NCBI GenBank assembly: GCA_033032175.1
Contig: CM065331.1
Span: 10,230,370 to 10,294,369 of the forward strand
Reading direction: 5' to 3'
Length of the DNA: 64,000 nt
From: Saturnia japonica
Lineage: Eukaryota; Arthropoda; Insecta; Lepidoptera; Saturniidae
Below are positions 20,962 to 31,547 of the stretch, one piece after another. Each line of letters begins with the position of its first letter. Position 1 is the first letter of the stretch. A model generated the notes under the pieces. That model was not told the origin of the DNA. It saw nothing but the letters and a program-made list of their open reading frames with translations, and did no database searches. The position numbers and the translations under genes were made by a program.

Positions 20962-21751
20962 GTGAGTGCTCTAGAAGCATATTAAAAGTTTCCATAATGA
21001 TTGACATAGTAGGTACAGATTTGAGATACCATTAAAGTCTGTATTTGTCTGTGACTTTAGCATTTAGCAAATATCTCGTAAGTTGCATTTTGTAAATGGT
21101 GAAATATTTTAGTATTTATACATTTATATTTAATAATTTATAATTATTATATTGAAGAGTATTCTGCTCAGAGATAAGTTTACAGCTGATTCGTACTTAA
21201 AAAATTTGAAGATCTAATTAAAAATAATGATGCATTCAAAACACATATTCATTGGTTTTCATCTATACGAGCGTTGCAAACCATAACAAGTCACATAGCA
21301 TAGAGTGCCGATACTGTATATTGTGAATCAACTAACTATTTGAGAATACGACGAATAAGAAAGAGTATGTATGCGATTCTACTAATGAAACATTTATTTG
21401 TAAATATTTTGTCTAATCTGAGAACTATTTCTCCTCATTGAGAACATTCTACTTTGCTGGAAAAAGTTAACTATATTAAACAGTTTCATCTGCATATTTT
21501 GTATATATTCTGTGTTCACGTGCCAACAAAACTAAAATGGCAACACTGCGCTTCCCAACTCGTTTCTAAACGTTCAAAATTTAAGTGTTAACGATTTTTG
21601 GACTTCAATATTCGAACTCGCTTTAGCGCGTCACGTTTCGTGACCAGCAGGTGCATATCCAGTTTCTATTTACGCAGGCGTTTTGATTCTGAACACAATT
21701 TATGTGATGATAATACATTTATATTACATTTTTTGCTTCAACTGATTGTAG

Positions 21752-22021
21752 GAAAAGGAGATCTCTGAGTTAGCTGTACTGTTCCTGTCCAATAAACTGT
21801 CTGAGAATGGGCAACTAGTACAAGCTGTGATCGACGCTGGCCTGCTACCCAACATTGTGGAAAAACTTGCCAGTGGTGAGCCCGAGACACAGAGGCATGC
21901 TGTGCAGGCCGTCACCTACCTGACCAGTAAGGGTACCAGGGAACAAGTGGCTGCGCTCATTGACTGCGGCATAGTGCCAACTCTTAGCAATCTACTCGAC
22001 TCCAAGAACATGGAAGCTGAC
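21752..22021 (+). CDS. Importin-alpha-like exon (late ARM repeats)
   Basis: Exactly 90 codons, phase 0 at both ends, bounded by a ttgtag acceptor and a gtaagt donor. The translation matches two late armadillo repeats of karyopherin-alpha ('QAVIDAGLLPNIVEKL', 'REQVAALIDCGIVPTL'). Importin-alpha carries classical nuclear-localisation-signal cargo into the nucleus with importin-beta. The conserved Trp and Asn of the NLS-binding ladder are mostly lost: 'LAVLFLSN' keeps Asn but has Leu for Trp, and 'HAVQAVTYLT' has neither. The frame and splice sites are intact, so it may be a diverged paralogue rather than a dead exon. The following exon was not found. Confidence 0.82.
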
Positions 22022-23507
22022 GTAAGTATTCATTATAATGATACTTTCTTCGCGTTCATAGCAGTCATTGTTGAAGGTTGTACTCTCATAAAGATTCACT
22101 TGAAATGTTGATTATGGTGTAATCTCACATTTTGGTCTATCATTGGATTGTTTGCCGTAAGTAGAGTCGTGGTGGGCGTTTTATAAAATAAAAAAATAAA
22201 TGATAAAAATCTGTCACGGAATGCCTGGCAGATGTGAAACATCGAAGGGGGTCCCAAAGGGTGTCCCAACAATTTCCCTGTGGGGGGGGGGGTCAATGGA
22301 GTTGCAGGGAATTTTTTCATAATTGTATATTCATAATTTCATGGTACATATTATATATTCCATCTTATAGCGTGGCGATGTATCGTCATGCCGAAATCAG
22401 GTTTAACTCTCACCTATGGATGTTTCACATCAATAAAAACATTCAAAATGTATTTAACCGACGTCAAAAAAAATGAGGTTATTTAAAACATGTGTTATCC
22501 TATGCATGTAAGAATGTAAGGAACAGACAACTGTAGATTGAATGAATCAATTACATACGTGATTTAAGGAGATGGCGGAATGCTCTGCAAGCCGTCAATA
22601 AGAGTACACTAAGTGAAATATTAAATTGTAAAATGCTCATTTTGTACGAAATAAAAGGGGTACCGACAACAAAATAAGTTTCAGTTAAACCTGACGCTAT
22701 AAATATGTATGAAAGTTTTTGATTTTTTAGGGCTCCATACCTAAAATGAAAAATAGGGAACTCTTATAGCAGGAGTGTTCAAATTTATAGTGACGGCGAT
22801 ATGCCAAAAAATATTTAGCTAGTAAGTTATCGACTGCCATCATACTATTATGAAAGAAAAATACATAATGCTTATGAAATGGTTTTCAATAAGGCTTAAG
22901 GTATATTTAGGTACAAAGTAAAGTTGCAAACTCTTTAATTAAACGTTTTATCTGAATGTTGATGCATTGAATTGCATAACATCTGTGTAGTTTCCATAGG
23001 ACGGCATGTATGGATGGAGTGAGTGCCGATCGTAAGCGAGGTGATAGGTCTTCGATAGTAACACGATTGTGTTAGTTAGATTTCATAATTTTTATTTATG
23101 AAATTGTTGACTCGCACTAATAAGTAGATCCGAACAACCTTGCTACCGGAATAGTTATTAATTCTTTCATATGCGGATATTCCTCTTCTGCCATAGAATA
23201 TCAAAATTTGGTAAATAATCTACAATACCTCGTTTTGGATAGGTGGCTTGGATCTCATTAGCCAAGACTTTTGAGGTATTTCCCACTTTTCAATAAGTAT
23301 CGCGATCGACTTGGAGGACTCTTCCGATCGCTTTTTTGAGCACTACCTACAGTCTTATAAGATCACTCGGTTGTCCGTCTGTCCGTGAACCAAGAACCTC
23401 TTTCTCCGATCACTTGAGGTATAGTATAAAGTTATAATTTAATACTGCTGTCAATAATTAAGGTTCTACGTCAACGCAAATATTCTTCACTATTCGTTAT
23501 TCTTCAC
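22022..23507. other. Intron or spacer with a dispersed repeat
   Basis: No coding exon was found. A segment at about 22225-22435 (a 'gatgtgaaacatc' motif, a G run, 'tatattcc..cttatagcgtggcgatg', and an inverted 'gatgtttcacatc') shares sequence with 50497-50690. It is probably a short non-autonomous element. Confidence 0.5.
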
Positions 23508-24778
23508 TCAGATTATTGTTTGCTTTAGCTGCTGAAAGGAATTTAAAAATGCATCATTTACATATTGATACTGCTTTTCTACATGGTGACTTAGAAGAAA
23601 ATGTATATATGGAGCAACCTGAAGGTTTTATACTAGAAGGTGAAGAATCTAAGGTATGCATGCTACTTTAAATAAATTTTTATATGGGTTAAAGCAAGCT
23701 GCCAGAGCTTGGAATAAAAGATTACATGATGTACTCGTAGAATTTGGATATAACAGGTCTAAATTAGAACCTTGTATTTATATTAAAAAGGAGCATTCAA
23801 AGGTTAGTTTATTAGCTGTATATGTAGACGATTTAATATTATTTTTTAATGATGATAATCAGTTGAGTCATTTACGTGAAGGTCTAAAGAAATATTTTGG
23901 AATTAAAGACTTAGGTAATTTAAACTACTGTCTTGGTCTACATATAACTTGTTCTCAAAATGAAATTAGAATTAACCAGAAACAGTATATTTTAGACATT
24001 TTAAAACTTTTTAATATGGAAGAATGTAAGTTGGCAACAACTCCAATTGACCCAGGTATTGACTTATATTCACACCAGGAACAAAAAGTCGCAGATGTTC
24101 CATACCAGAACTTAATTGGTCGTCTGATGTACTTGGCTTTTAGTACAAGGCCTGATATTGCTTACTCAGTAAGTTTTCTAAGTCAGTTTAATAAACAAAA
24201 TAATGATGTTCATTGGGTTGCAGTTAAACGCGTTCTACGTTATTTAAAAGGTACTGTTGATTATTCTTTTATTTATAAGAAAACCGAAGAACCTTTATGT
24301 GGGTACGTAGATGCTGATTGGGCCAACGGACGCGATAGACGATCGTACACAGGTTACTTATTTAAATATTCCAATGCACCTATCTCATGGGAGTGTAAAA
24401 AACAGACAACTGTTGCACTTTCCTCAACGGAGGCAGAATATATGGCGCTATCTAGTGCTTCTAAAGAAGCAGTCTTCTTGCAACGTTTGTTAACTGAGTT
24501 ATCAGGTAAGTTTAATCCTGTTACTTTTTTTTAAAGATAGCCAAAGTGCTCAGAAATTAGCTTCGAATCCAGTTCATCATAATCGGACAAAGCACATAGA
24601 TGTACGTTATCATTTTATTCGGGAATTGGTTGAAAATCATCAAATAAGATCGGTTTATCTTAGTACGGATAAAATGTTAGCTGATGTTTTAACCAAAGAT
24701 TTGTCAACGGCAAAGCATGTTCGATGCATTAAAAATATGTTTTTAACAAACATTATTCCTGGACAATTTAAAGATTAA
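23508..24778 (+). pseudogene. Copia RT-RNase H, broken by two frameshifts
   Basis: The first piece has 'HIDTAFLHGDL' (first RT aspartate). After a shift at about 23658-23672 the long piece (23656-24534) has 'LYGLKQAARAWNK', 'YVDDLIL', 'YLGRLMYL'-type motifs ('LIGRLMYLAFSTRPDI') and the RNase H signatures 'GYVDADWA' and 'STEAEYMAL'. A second shift in the T run near 24524-24531 separates the C-terminal 'NRTKHIDVRYHFIRE' and the final 'GQFKD'. Both shifts are close to homopolymers or short repeats. The motif order is typical of the copia superfamily. Confidence 0.88.
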
Positions 24779-25030
24779 TTGTATAACTGTTATTACATTA
24801 CAATTAGATGAAAGTACTGATAGGTATTAATGTTATTTACAACGAGTATGAGTATATTGATTATAGTTACGATTAAGGGGTGAATGTTGTTAATAATCGT
24901 AACTGGGCCGTATGGCAATTTGTAAAAAATTCTTATGTCATAAAATATTATAAAAAATGCACGTCTTTAAATAAGTAATATGTTAATAAATATATATTTT
25001 AAAGTATATTTTTCTTCTCAAAACACAATA
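23508..25030 (+). mobile_element. Ty1/copia element, 3' half
   Basis: It starts inside the RT and runs through RNase H to the Pol stop near 24778. A purine tract (aaggggtgaa, 24875-24884) and a TGTTGTTAATAATCG at 24885 follow, which look like the start of a 3' LTR. The LTR end cannot be fixed, so 25030 is approximate. Everything upstream (gag, protease, integrase, 5' LTR) is missing. It lies between the two importin-alpha exons. Confidence 0.82.
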
Positions 25031-25923
25031 AACATAAATAAAATAAGAGTTAAAACATTTCATTGTTAAAATCCTGCTCACTGGCCGATTATCATACCTA
25101 TAGGGTTATTTCTTAAGACTCGCTGTCATGAAATTTAAAAAGACATAAGTTAAGAAATAATTCCGATTTAAAAACTCGTGTGCAATCATAACGCAAAAAC
25201 ATATTACGGTTTATTCATTATTTCTCGATAAAGGTTTGCGGTATAAAATTGAAACTAGTAGGTGTCAAATACTAAACTCTATTTCCTCATAATGTTGTAA
25301 AAAAAAAATCTTTAAATCCATAGGGTATCAAGGATTATCAAGGTCTTGAAAATTGGCACGGGGGAGGTCTTTTCATATAAGATTAAGGAGAAATACGAAA
25401 ATAATATGTTTGAAATTCCGTCTGGAATGATTAGAGGACAAAGTTATATTTGTTGTTATTTTCATAACTGTATAGACGTGGTATCCTAGCGCCTAGGGTC
25501 CGGAAACTATAAGTTTGTCTCATGAACACACGCCATCTCTCGTAGATATCGCAGTACATACGGATTGTAGAAAACCCTCAGGGCGCGAGTTCTACTGGCT
25601 ACTTGACTAATATTTTTCATTTACACACTGTTCCAATATTTTAAAATGTAATTAATGCATTAAATGGAAATTCTATATCAGTAATTTTCCCCAATGTACA
25701 TCGACATCGTTTATAAAGGCCACTGAACACGAATATGACCTGAAAAAAATTTAGTCTGTCTGTCCGTCTCGATTTAACTTAAAAACGTCCTGCTCAGAAA
25801 GTAGGGTGGAAAAATGTCCTATGTAATCTCTGTATTATATTAACCTTTACAAACAAAAAAAAACTGTAGACTATATTTTTCAGTGCGTACAAGTTTTAAT
25901 GTTTATTATCACTTTCCTTTTAG
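25031..25923. other. Spacer or intron, no gene seen
   Basis: AT-rich sequence with a 'gtctgtctgtccgtc' segment near 25755 that recurs in spirit at 23370 and 27945, suggesting repeat remnants. No exon-like open frame was found until the acceptor at 25921-25923. Confidence 0.45.
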
Positions 25924-26172
25924 ATCCTAATAGATATTGCATATACGTTCGGCAATATAATACATAATATTGACTACTGGACGCAGGTGATGAAGGAAAT
26001 CATTGAATCTGACATTGTTCGCAAACTGATAACTCTGCTCTCTCACGAGGAAGTTGAAGTAAAGGCAGCTGCTTTATGCGCTATCGGTAACATAGCCGGT
26101 GATACTGAAGAACAGATTCAGGTTGTGTTGGACTGTGGCGTGTTGTCATACATACCAGCTCTGTTATCTCAG
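25924..26172 (+). CDS. Importin-alpha-like exon (middle ARM repeats)
   Basis: Exactly 83 codons, phase 0 to phase 0, with acceptor ccttttag and donor gtgagt. It matches ARM repeats just before those of 21752-22021: 'LLSHEEVEVKAAALCAIGN' and 'QIQVVLDCGVL'. In a normal gene it would splice to an exon like 21752-22021, but here it lies 4 kb downstream of that exon on the same strand. The first repeat has 'IAYTFGNI', where the conserved Trp is Thr or Tyr and Asn is retained. The open frame and good splice sites suggest it was recently functional or still is. Confidence 0.82.
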
Positions 26173-26588
26173 GTGAGTGCTCTAGAAATATATTACTTAT
26201 AGTTTGCTCTCAGCGAGTTGTCGTTATTAATTGAAATAATATGAAGATGTGACGTCCATTAAACTTTCCTAATTTATCTGTGACTTTAGCAATTGTCCCA
26301 TGAGTTGCATTTTGGAAATAGAAAATACACTTTTATAGATAAATATATATCGATACTATACAGTATACAATAAATAAGACACAATCTCACACACGGTCAT
26401 TTAATACCAAACTAAACAAAGCTTGTATTCTGGTAGCTAAATATGTGATATACATACATATGTAGATAAATACACACAGACAACAACAACTGATTATATT
26501 ATGCTCATCACACAAATGTCAGTTATATACGAGGATCGAACTGCTAATGTTATGAATAACTTAGGCCCTTTTATTATAGAAAAAGAAT

Positions 26589-26624
26589 TATACTATTTCT
26601 ATTTCTTTATTTTCTCGATGACAG
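26589..26624 (+). repeat. 36-bp inverted repeat, left arm
   Basis: This is the reverse complement of 27102-27137 with one mismatch (tatactatttc[t/c]atttct... to ...ctcgatgacag). The arms are 477 bases apart. They could be the ends of a small foldback element. No target duplication was identified. Confidence 0.8.
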
Positions 26625-27101
26625 CTCCTGTGAAAACTTGAACGAGCGTCTTTTTTACATTATGTATGCATCATATTATAAAAATATGACGTTTACACAC
26701 GTACAAGGTTATACCAGAGTCGGAGAAACTGATAGGGATGGAGCTATATCGATAAACGTAACACGATAACAGACCCAATATTTTTTTACAAAATGTAAGA
26801 AACTAAACTACTGCCGGATACTTTTGTACAAATTTAGTAACTAATATTATATTTCATTACAAGATGTTACATGTATTAATTCTTGATTGATAATGACAAC
26901 TTCTTCAAAATTTTCGAAGCTGTTGTAAAATAAGTAGGTACTCGACAATGAAACGAAATAATTATAACGACAGGTAATCTTTATTTATTTATTTTAATCA
27001 AAATCTGATAAATCGTCACTACTTATTTCATATCGATATTCATTCAGATCGATCGATATCATTACTTATTTGGTCACAACACTACAACTATCAAATTAGA
27101 A

Positions 27102-27137
27102 CTGTCATCGAGAAAATAAAGAAATGGAAATAGTATA
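27102..27137 (-). repeat. 36-bp inverted repeat, right arm
   Basis: Partner of 26589-26624. Its outer edge abuts the inverted repeat that starts at about 27138. Confidence 0.8.
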
Positions 27138-27426
27138 GAGTTCCGTGTAAATAAAAATAAAAAACTGATCACGGTGAATCGATTCGGTCGCTTATATGGC
27201 TTACGCTGAGTTAACCATAAGGAATATATCTAATTATGTACTGCATGATTATAGACATTCAAAAGATCTACAAAAAAGTTAGCGAGAGTATAGGTCTTCT
27301 AAGGAACACCCAGAATAAGCATTTTTGTCTTTAAAATAACCGGGAGCGGGGTTAGCAAGATTCGTGCGTGTGCCTGATCGACAACATTCTGTAGTCCACG
27401 CGAGCGAAGCCGCGGGCACAGCTAGT
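27138..27426 (-). repeat. Dispersed lepidopteran-type repeat, inverted copy
   Basis: The reverse complement starts 'actagctgtgcccg' at 27426 and matches 27562-27836 over about 280 bases at roughly 80-85% identity by eye. It is truncated at its distal end. The type is common in Lepidoptera as a retroposon tail or non-autonomous element. Confidence 0.75.
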
Positions 27427-27561
27427 AATACAATAAAACTGAAGAGTTTTTTTCATTTGATTGTTTGTATGTTTAAACACGCTAATCTCTGGAACTACTA
27501 CTAGGCGGATTCGAAAAATTCTTTTTGTATGTGATAGCCAAACATACGAGAAATAGTATAT

Positions 27562-28090
27562 ACTAGATGTGCCCGTGGCTTGGCTCACGTGGACTGCAAA
27601 ATGCCCGCGCGAATCTTGCTCCCCCGCTCCCGACTATTTTAAGGACAAAAATGCTTATTGTGGGTGTTCCTTAGAAAATAGATGTATACTTTCCCGGACT
27701 TTTTTGTAGATCTTTTTAATGCCTATGATTATGTAGCATATTAATTTGCTATAACTCTTATGGTTTACTCAGCATAAGCCATTTAAGCGCCCGAATTGAT
27801 TCACCATGACAATTTTTTTATTTGTGCGGAACCCTAATTGTTTTGCTAAAATAAAAGTAGCCTATGTTACTTCCTATATCATCAGCTATGTATCAGTGAA
27901 AGTCCCATCAGATCGGTCCAACCGTTTCGGAGATTACCCGGAACAAACAGACAGACAGACGGACAAAAATTTTAAAATTGGGGATTTTGTTATAGGTATC
28001 GTATATACTTTCAAATGCGTTTAGTTAAAAGCTGATATTTTGATATTACAAACACACACTTCAATTTTATTAATTGTATAGATAAGGCTA
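27562..28090 (+). repeat. Dispersed lepidopteran-type repeat, longer copy
   Basis: It starts 'actagatgtgcccgtgg', includes 'gtgcggaacccta' and 'cagacagacagacgg', and ends near 28090 with 'ttattaattgtatag'. It is more complete than the inverted copy at 27138-27426 and is followed after 18 bases by the poly(T) of the minus-strand LINE. Confidence 0.7.
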
Positions 28091-28106
28091 TCTAACATTA
28101 GGCTAC

Positions 28107-28140
<34 letters not shown>

Positions 28141-28362
28141 AACTGACTACACTGTTAGCCTTAGGGGCCCTAAAGCCGCTGCGGCTTTTACAGCTTCACC
28201 GGACTTGGGGGCGAGCGCAGAGGGCACTCAGCCGCGAAAGTTTTGTGGACGACTCGCACGAGGGTGCCAAAGTGGCCGGACCTCGGCTCGGGCGGTCGTC
28301 GCGTTCGCAAATAGGTCGCGATCTATTCGAATCCCTACACCTACGATTCGAGCTAACTAAAT

Positions 28363-28422
28363 ATACACATAGGCACGTTCCCTTCCTCCTGGGAGGAAGG
28401 AAGGAACCGTGCGTATGTGTAT
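28363..28422 (-). other. Stem-loop in the LINE 3' UTR
   Basis: Near-palindrome of about 28 bp per arm (atacacata.gcacg...ttcctcc / ggaggaa...cgtgcgtatgtgtat) with a short loop. A corresponding stem-loop with different arm bases lies at 39682-39741 in the related LINE. Confidence 0.7.
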
Positions 28423-28643
28423 TCAGTAATCGGAATGTTTCTACACTAACTAGCGCTAACTAACTAGCGTAAAAAAAGAAAAAAAAAGGTCCCTCACAGA
28501 ACCTATGTACCTGTGTGGTGTGCACGTGTGTATGTTCATACGTGTGTAGTGTTGTATGTAGGTAGCTAAGTGATGCACGTACAGTGTCACTTGTATCGCG
28601 CGGGCGGTTGCCTGACCCAAGGGTTTCACACCGAGGAACGGAC

Positions 28644-31538
28644 CTAGGCTTGGGTTACCGCTAGAGAGGGTGGACGTGACGGGTGTGCTGGAGCGAAATT
28701 GACCGCCCGCCCTCTGCGGAGAGAACGGTGGTTACGCGGGCGTGGGCGCTGGCACGCTCTGTTTGGAGAGACGGATGTGTAATATTTATTCGAATTTTCG
28801 ATGTGATCGTCGGGATCAATAAAAATATTGCGCGGCCGGCGTTTGCACCGGATGTCCGTGGGTGCCGGAACATAAGTGGCGGCTGTTTTTATTAACGGAT
28901 TCGCGTGGTTCGACGCGGTGTCGAAATACGAACGGGAGAGCTGTTTAACGTAGGCATGTATCGAAGGAAGCTCCATATCTCTATGGAGATCTACGCTTCG
29001 AACATACCACGGGGCCCCGGTGAGACGATAGAGGAACCTATTCTGTATCGATTGTAACCGTTTGAAACTCGACTCGGACATATGTGCGAACACGGCGCAA
29101 CTGTATGTCAAAATTGGTCGAATACACGTCTTGTAGAGCGTGAGCTTATGTCGCGTGGACATTTTACTCACCGAACATAACAGAGGATGCAACCGGCCCA
29201 GGACCCACGCGGCCCTGTTCCTAACCTTACGGATGTGGGGTCTAAAAGAGAGCCTACTATCTAGGGTTACCCCTAGATATTTGGTCTCTCTTACATACGG
29301 AATCGGATTATCGTAGAGCTTAACAGGTTTAAGCTTCCACGGTATCTGTGACGAATCCGCATCGAAGAGCATCGCGGCGCTCTTCGAGGGATTAACGGCT
29401 ATACGCCACTCGTTAAACCACTTCCCGAGAGTGGTCACGGAGCGTTGGACTTTGTGTCTGAGGTGGGATCTATTCCTATCTGAGGCATATAAGACTGTAT
29501 CGTCAGCGTATAGCCCTACCTCGACCTCCGGGAGTCGAGGTAGGTCACTGACGTACAGGTTAAATAGGCTAGGAGCCAGGATCGAACCTTGGGGAACGCC
29601 TGAGCGTATTGGACGGGGCGTGGACAATTCACCTTCCACTCTATAGCGGAAGGTGCGATCTGTTAAATAGTCGCGAATTATTTTAATTAGCCTATCGGGG
29701 ACTTCACAGCGGTACAACTTGTAAATCAATCCCTCGTGCCAGACCTTATCAAAGGCCTTGGCCACGTCGAAAAAGACCGCAAGTGTACGGCGGGGTTTAT
29801 AAAGTTCAGCAAAATTAAATGCAACGTGCTCCGTGAGGCGGTGCACTTGATGAGTGCAAGAATATCTAGCACGGAAACCGAATTGCTCAGGCGGATAGAG
29901 GTCTTTCTCCTCTATTATTGGCTTGAGACGGTTCAGAAGGATCCGCTCGTAAATTTTCCCTAACGTATTTAGGAGACTGATCGGGCGATAGCTGTCGGGA
30001 AGCGACGCGCTCTTGCCGGGCTTACGGATACCTATGACTATTGCCTTTTTCCAGGCGGCTGGAAAATGGCAGTGGACTATGGCTACATTGAAGATGCAGA
30101 CCAATAGAGCTATGAGGCGATCAGGAAGAAGCCTAAGTACTTCATTCCTGATCCCGTCGGGACCTGGTGCTTTTCTGAGCTTAAGGCTTTTTATAATGGA
30201 AAGAACCTCCTCAGACGTGACTGGGGACAGGGAGGCTGTCGCGGGGAGCTTATCCAGCTCCCGCACGCATCCATCGATACCCTCGACCCGGTCGGTATTT
30301 GCATCGACACTGTTCGGAGAGCACTGGCTCTCCAAACAAGTGGCGAGGCACTCCGCCTTGTCGCTGCTATCGAAGGCGAGCGGTATACCGGGACCCCTCT
30401 CGAGGGGGGGCATAAGATAAGAAGCCTCTATTTTGAGGCTGCGAGCTAGTTTCCAGTAAGCCAGATGCGACGGCCTTAGCCCTTCGACGAGGGCGTCCCA
30501 TCTGTGACTCCTGAGTTCTAATATGCGGGCTCTAACCGCTCTCTGAAGCGCGCGTAAGCGTGCGCGGTTTTCCTCGGTCGGATAGTGGTCGTGCGCACGA
30601 GTCGCCGCGTTCTTTTCCGTCAACAACGCCCGCACGTCGGCAGGGAGTACGAAGCGGCGATCGCTCGCCTCTTCGACCTCTCTCGAGGCCTCTCCAATGC
30701 CGACCTGCAGGTGGTCGACCAGGGAATCGATCGCGAGATCTACATCCGCAACGGACCCCAATACGTCCGGGATCCTATCTAAACTGGACGAGGACGGCCT
30801 GTCCGCAAGATAATGTTTTAACTTAGCATAGTCAACCACTTGGACCGAAGGAGGGCTAGAGTCGTCTGGTTGACCTAGCTGCATGATGACCGGACGGTGG
30901 TCGGAGTCGAGCTCGTGTACGACCCGAATGAGTCGTAACCGAAGCGCGATACCTTTAATGAGAGCTACATCAAGCACTGTCGGCATACAGTTGTCTTGAA
31001 AGTGGGTGGGAGTGGGTGGCGCTATGACATCAAAGTTTAGCACGTTCGTTAGCTCTTCGAGTTTAACACCATTTCTGGAGTCTCTCCAATTGCCAAACGA
31101 AGTGTGTCCACAATTGAGGTCACCCGCTATAATGACCGATTCACCGAGCGAAAGTAGCTTTTCTAGGTCAGACCTGAGAGGCTCTTTCCTCGGCGAGAGA
31201 TAAACTGAAACTAACGTTATGGACGGGTGGTCGGTCATTCCTAGTCTACACACGGATACTTCCATATTGGTAAGTATCGGAGGATCTACCGGCGTACAAT
31301 ATAACGATCGTTTGTAATAAATGAGAGTGCCGCCCCCGCGGCCGGCCCGGTCATTTCTTACAATATTGTAGTTCGCGATTTTAGGATCACGTTTACTACG
31401 CTTTAAGAGCGTCTCCTGCACTAAAAGAACATCTACTTGGTGATCTTTAAGAAAGGTCGCGACGAGATCACGCTGCGGAAGTAGGCTTCGCGCGTTAAAA
31501 AATGAAAGATTTAACGCTTTCGGTTTAAACTTAGCCAT
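28644..31538 (-). CDS. LINE ORF2: endonuclease and reverse transcriptase, intact
   Basis: 964 residues, starting MAKFKPKALN. The APE-type endonuclease occupies about 1-215 ('FFNARSL', 'VLLVQETLL', 'IAGDLNCGH', 'ELDSDHRP'). RT spans about 430-720 with 'RKAPGPDGIRNEVL', 'YRPISLLNTLGKIYERIL', 'FFDVAKAFDKVWH', 'GVPQGSILAPSLFN' and 'LYADDTVLYA' near 679, then 'KYLGVTLD'. There is no RNase H, as expected for Jockey-type elements. The ORF starts 10 bases after the ORF1 stop. The protein would nick target DNA and copy the RNA in place. No frame damage is visible. Confidence 0.93.
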   Translation of the reverse strand: MAKFKPKALNLSFFNARSLLPQRDLVATFLKDHQVDVLLVQETLLKRSKRDPKIANYNIVRNDRAGRGGGTLIYYKRSLYCTPVDPPILTNMEVSVCRLGMTDHPSITLVSVYLSPRKEPLRSDLEKLLSLGESVIIAGDLNCGHTSFGNWRDSRNGVKLEELTNVLNFDVIAPPTPTHFQDNCMPTVLDVALIKGIALRLRLIRVVHELDSDHRPVIMQLGQPDDSSPPSVQVVDYAKLKHYLADRPSSSSLDRIPDVLGSVADVDLAIDSLVDHLQVGIGEASREVEEASDRRFVLPADVRALLTEKNAATRAHDHYPTEENRARLRALQRAVRARILELRSHRWDALVEGLRPSHLAYWKLARSLKIEASYLMPPLERGPGIPLAFDSSDKAECLATCLESQCSPNSVDANTDRVEGIDGCVRELDKLPATASLSPVTSEEVLSIIKSLKLRKAPGPDGIRNEVLRLLPDRLIALLVCIFNVAIVHCHFPAAWKKAIVIGIRKPGKSASLPDSYRPISLLNTLGKIYERILLNRLKPIIEEKDLYPPEQFGFRARYSCTHQVHRLTEHVAFNFAELYKPRRTLAVFFDVAKAFDKVWHEGLIYKLYRCEVPDRLIKIIRDYLTDRTFRYRVEGELSTPRPIRSGVPQGSILAPSLFNLYVSDLPRLPEVEVGLYADDTVLYASDRNRSHLRHKVQRSVTTLGKWFNEWRIAVNPSKSAAMLFDADSSQIPWKLKPVKLYDNPIPYVRETKYLGVTLDSRLSFRPHIRKVRNRAAWVLGRLHPLLCSVSKMSTRHKLTLYKTCIRPILTYSCAVFAHMSESSFKRLQSIQNRFLYRLTGAPWYVRSVDLHRDMELPSIHAYVKQLSRSYFDTASNHANPLIKTAATYVPAPTDIRCKRRPRNIFIDPDDHIENSNKYYTSVSPNRACQRPRPRNHRSLRRGRAVNFAPAHPSRPPSLAVTQA

Positions 31539-31547
31539 TGAAAGGCC

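Noticed and set aside
28683..31203. Several plus-strand frames antisense to LINE ORF2
   Set aside because: The opposite strand encodes a clear endonuclease-RT, so these are by-products of its codon pattern.
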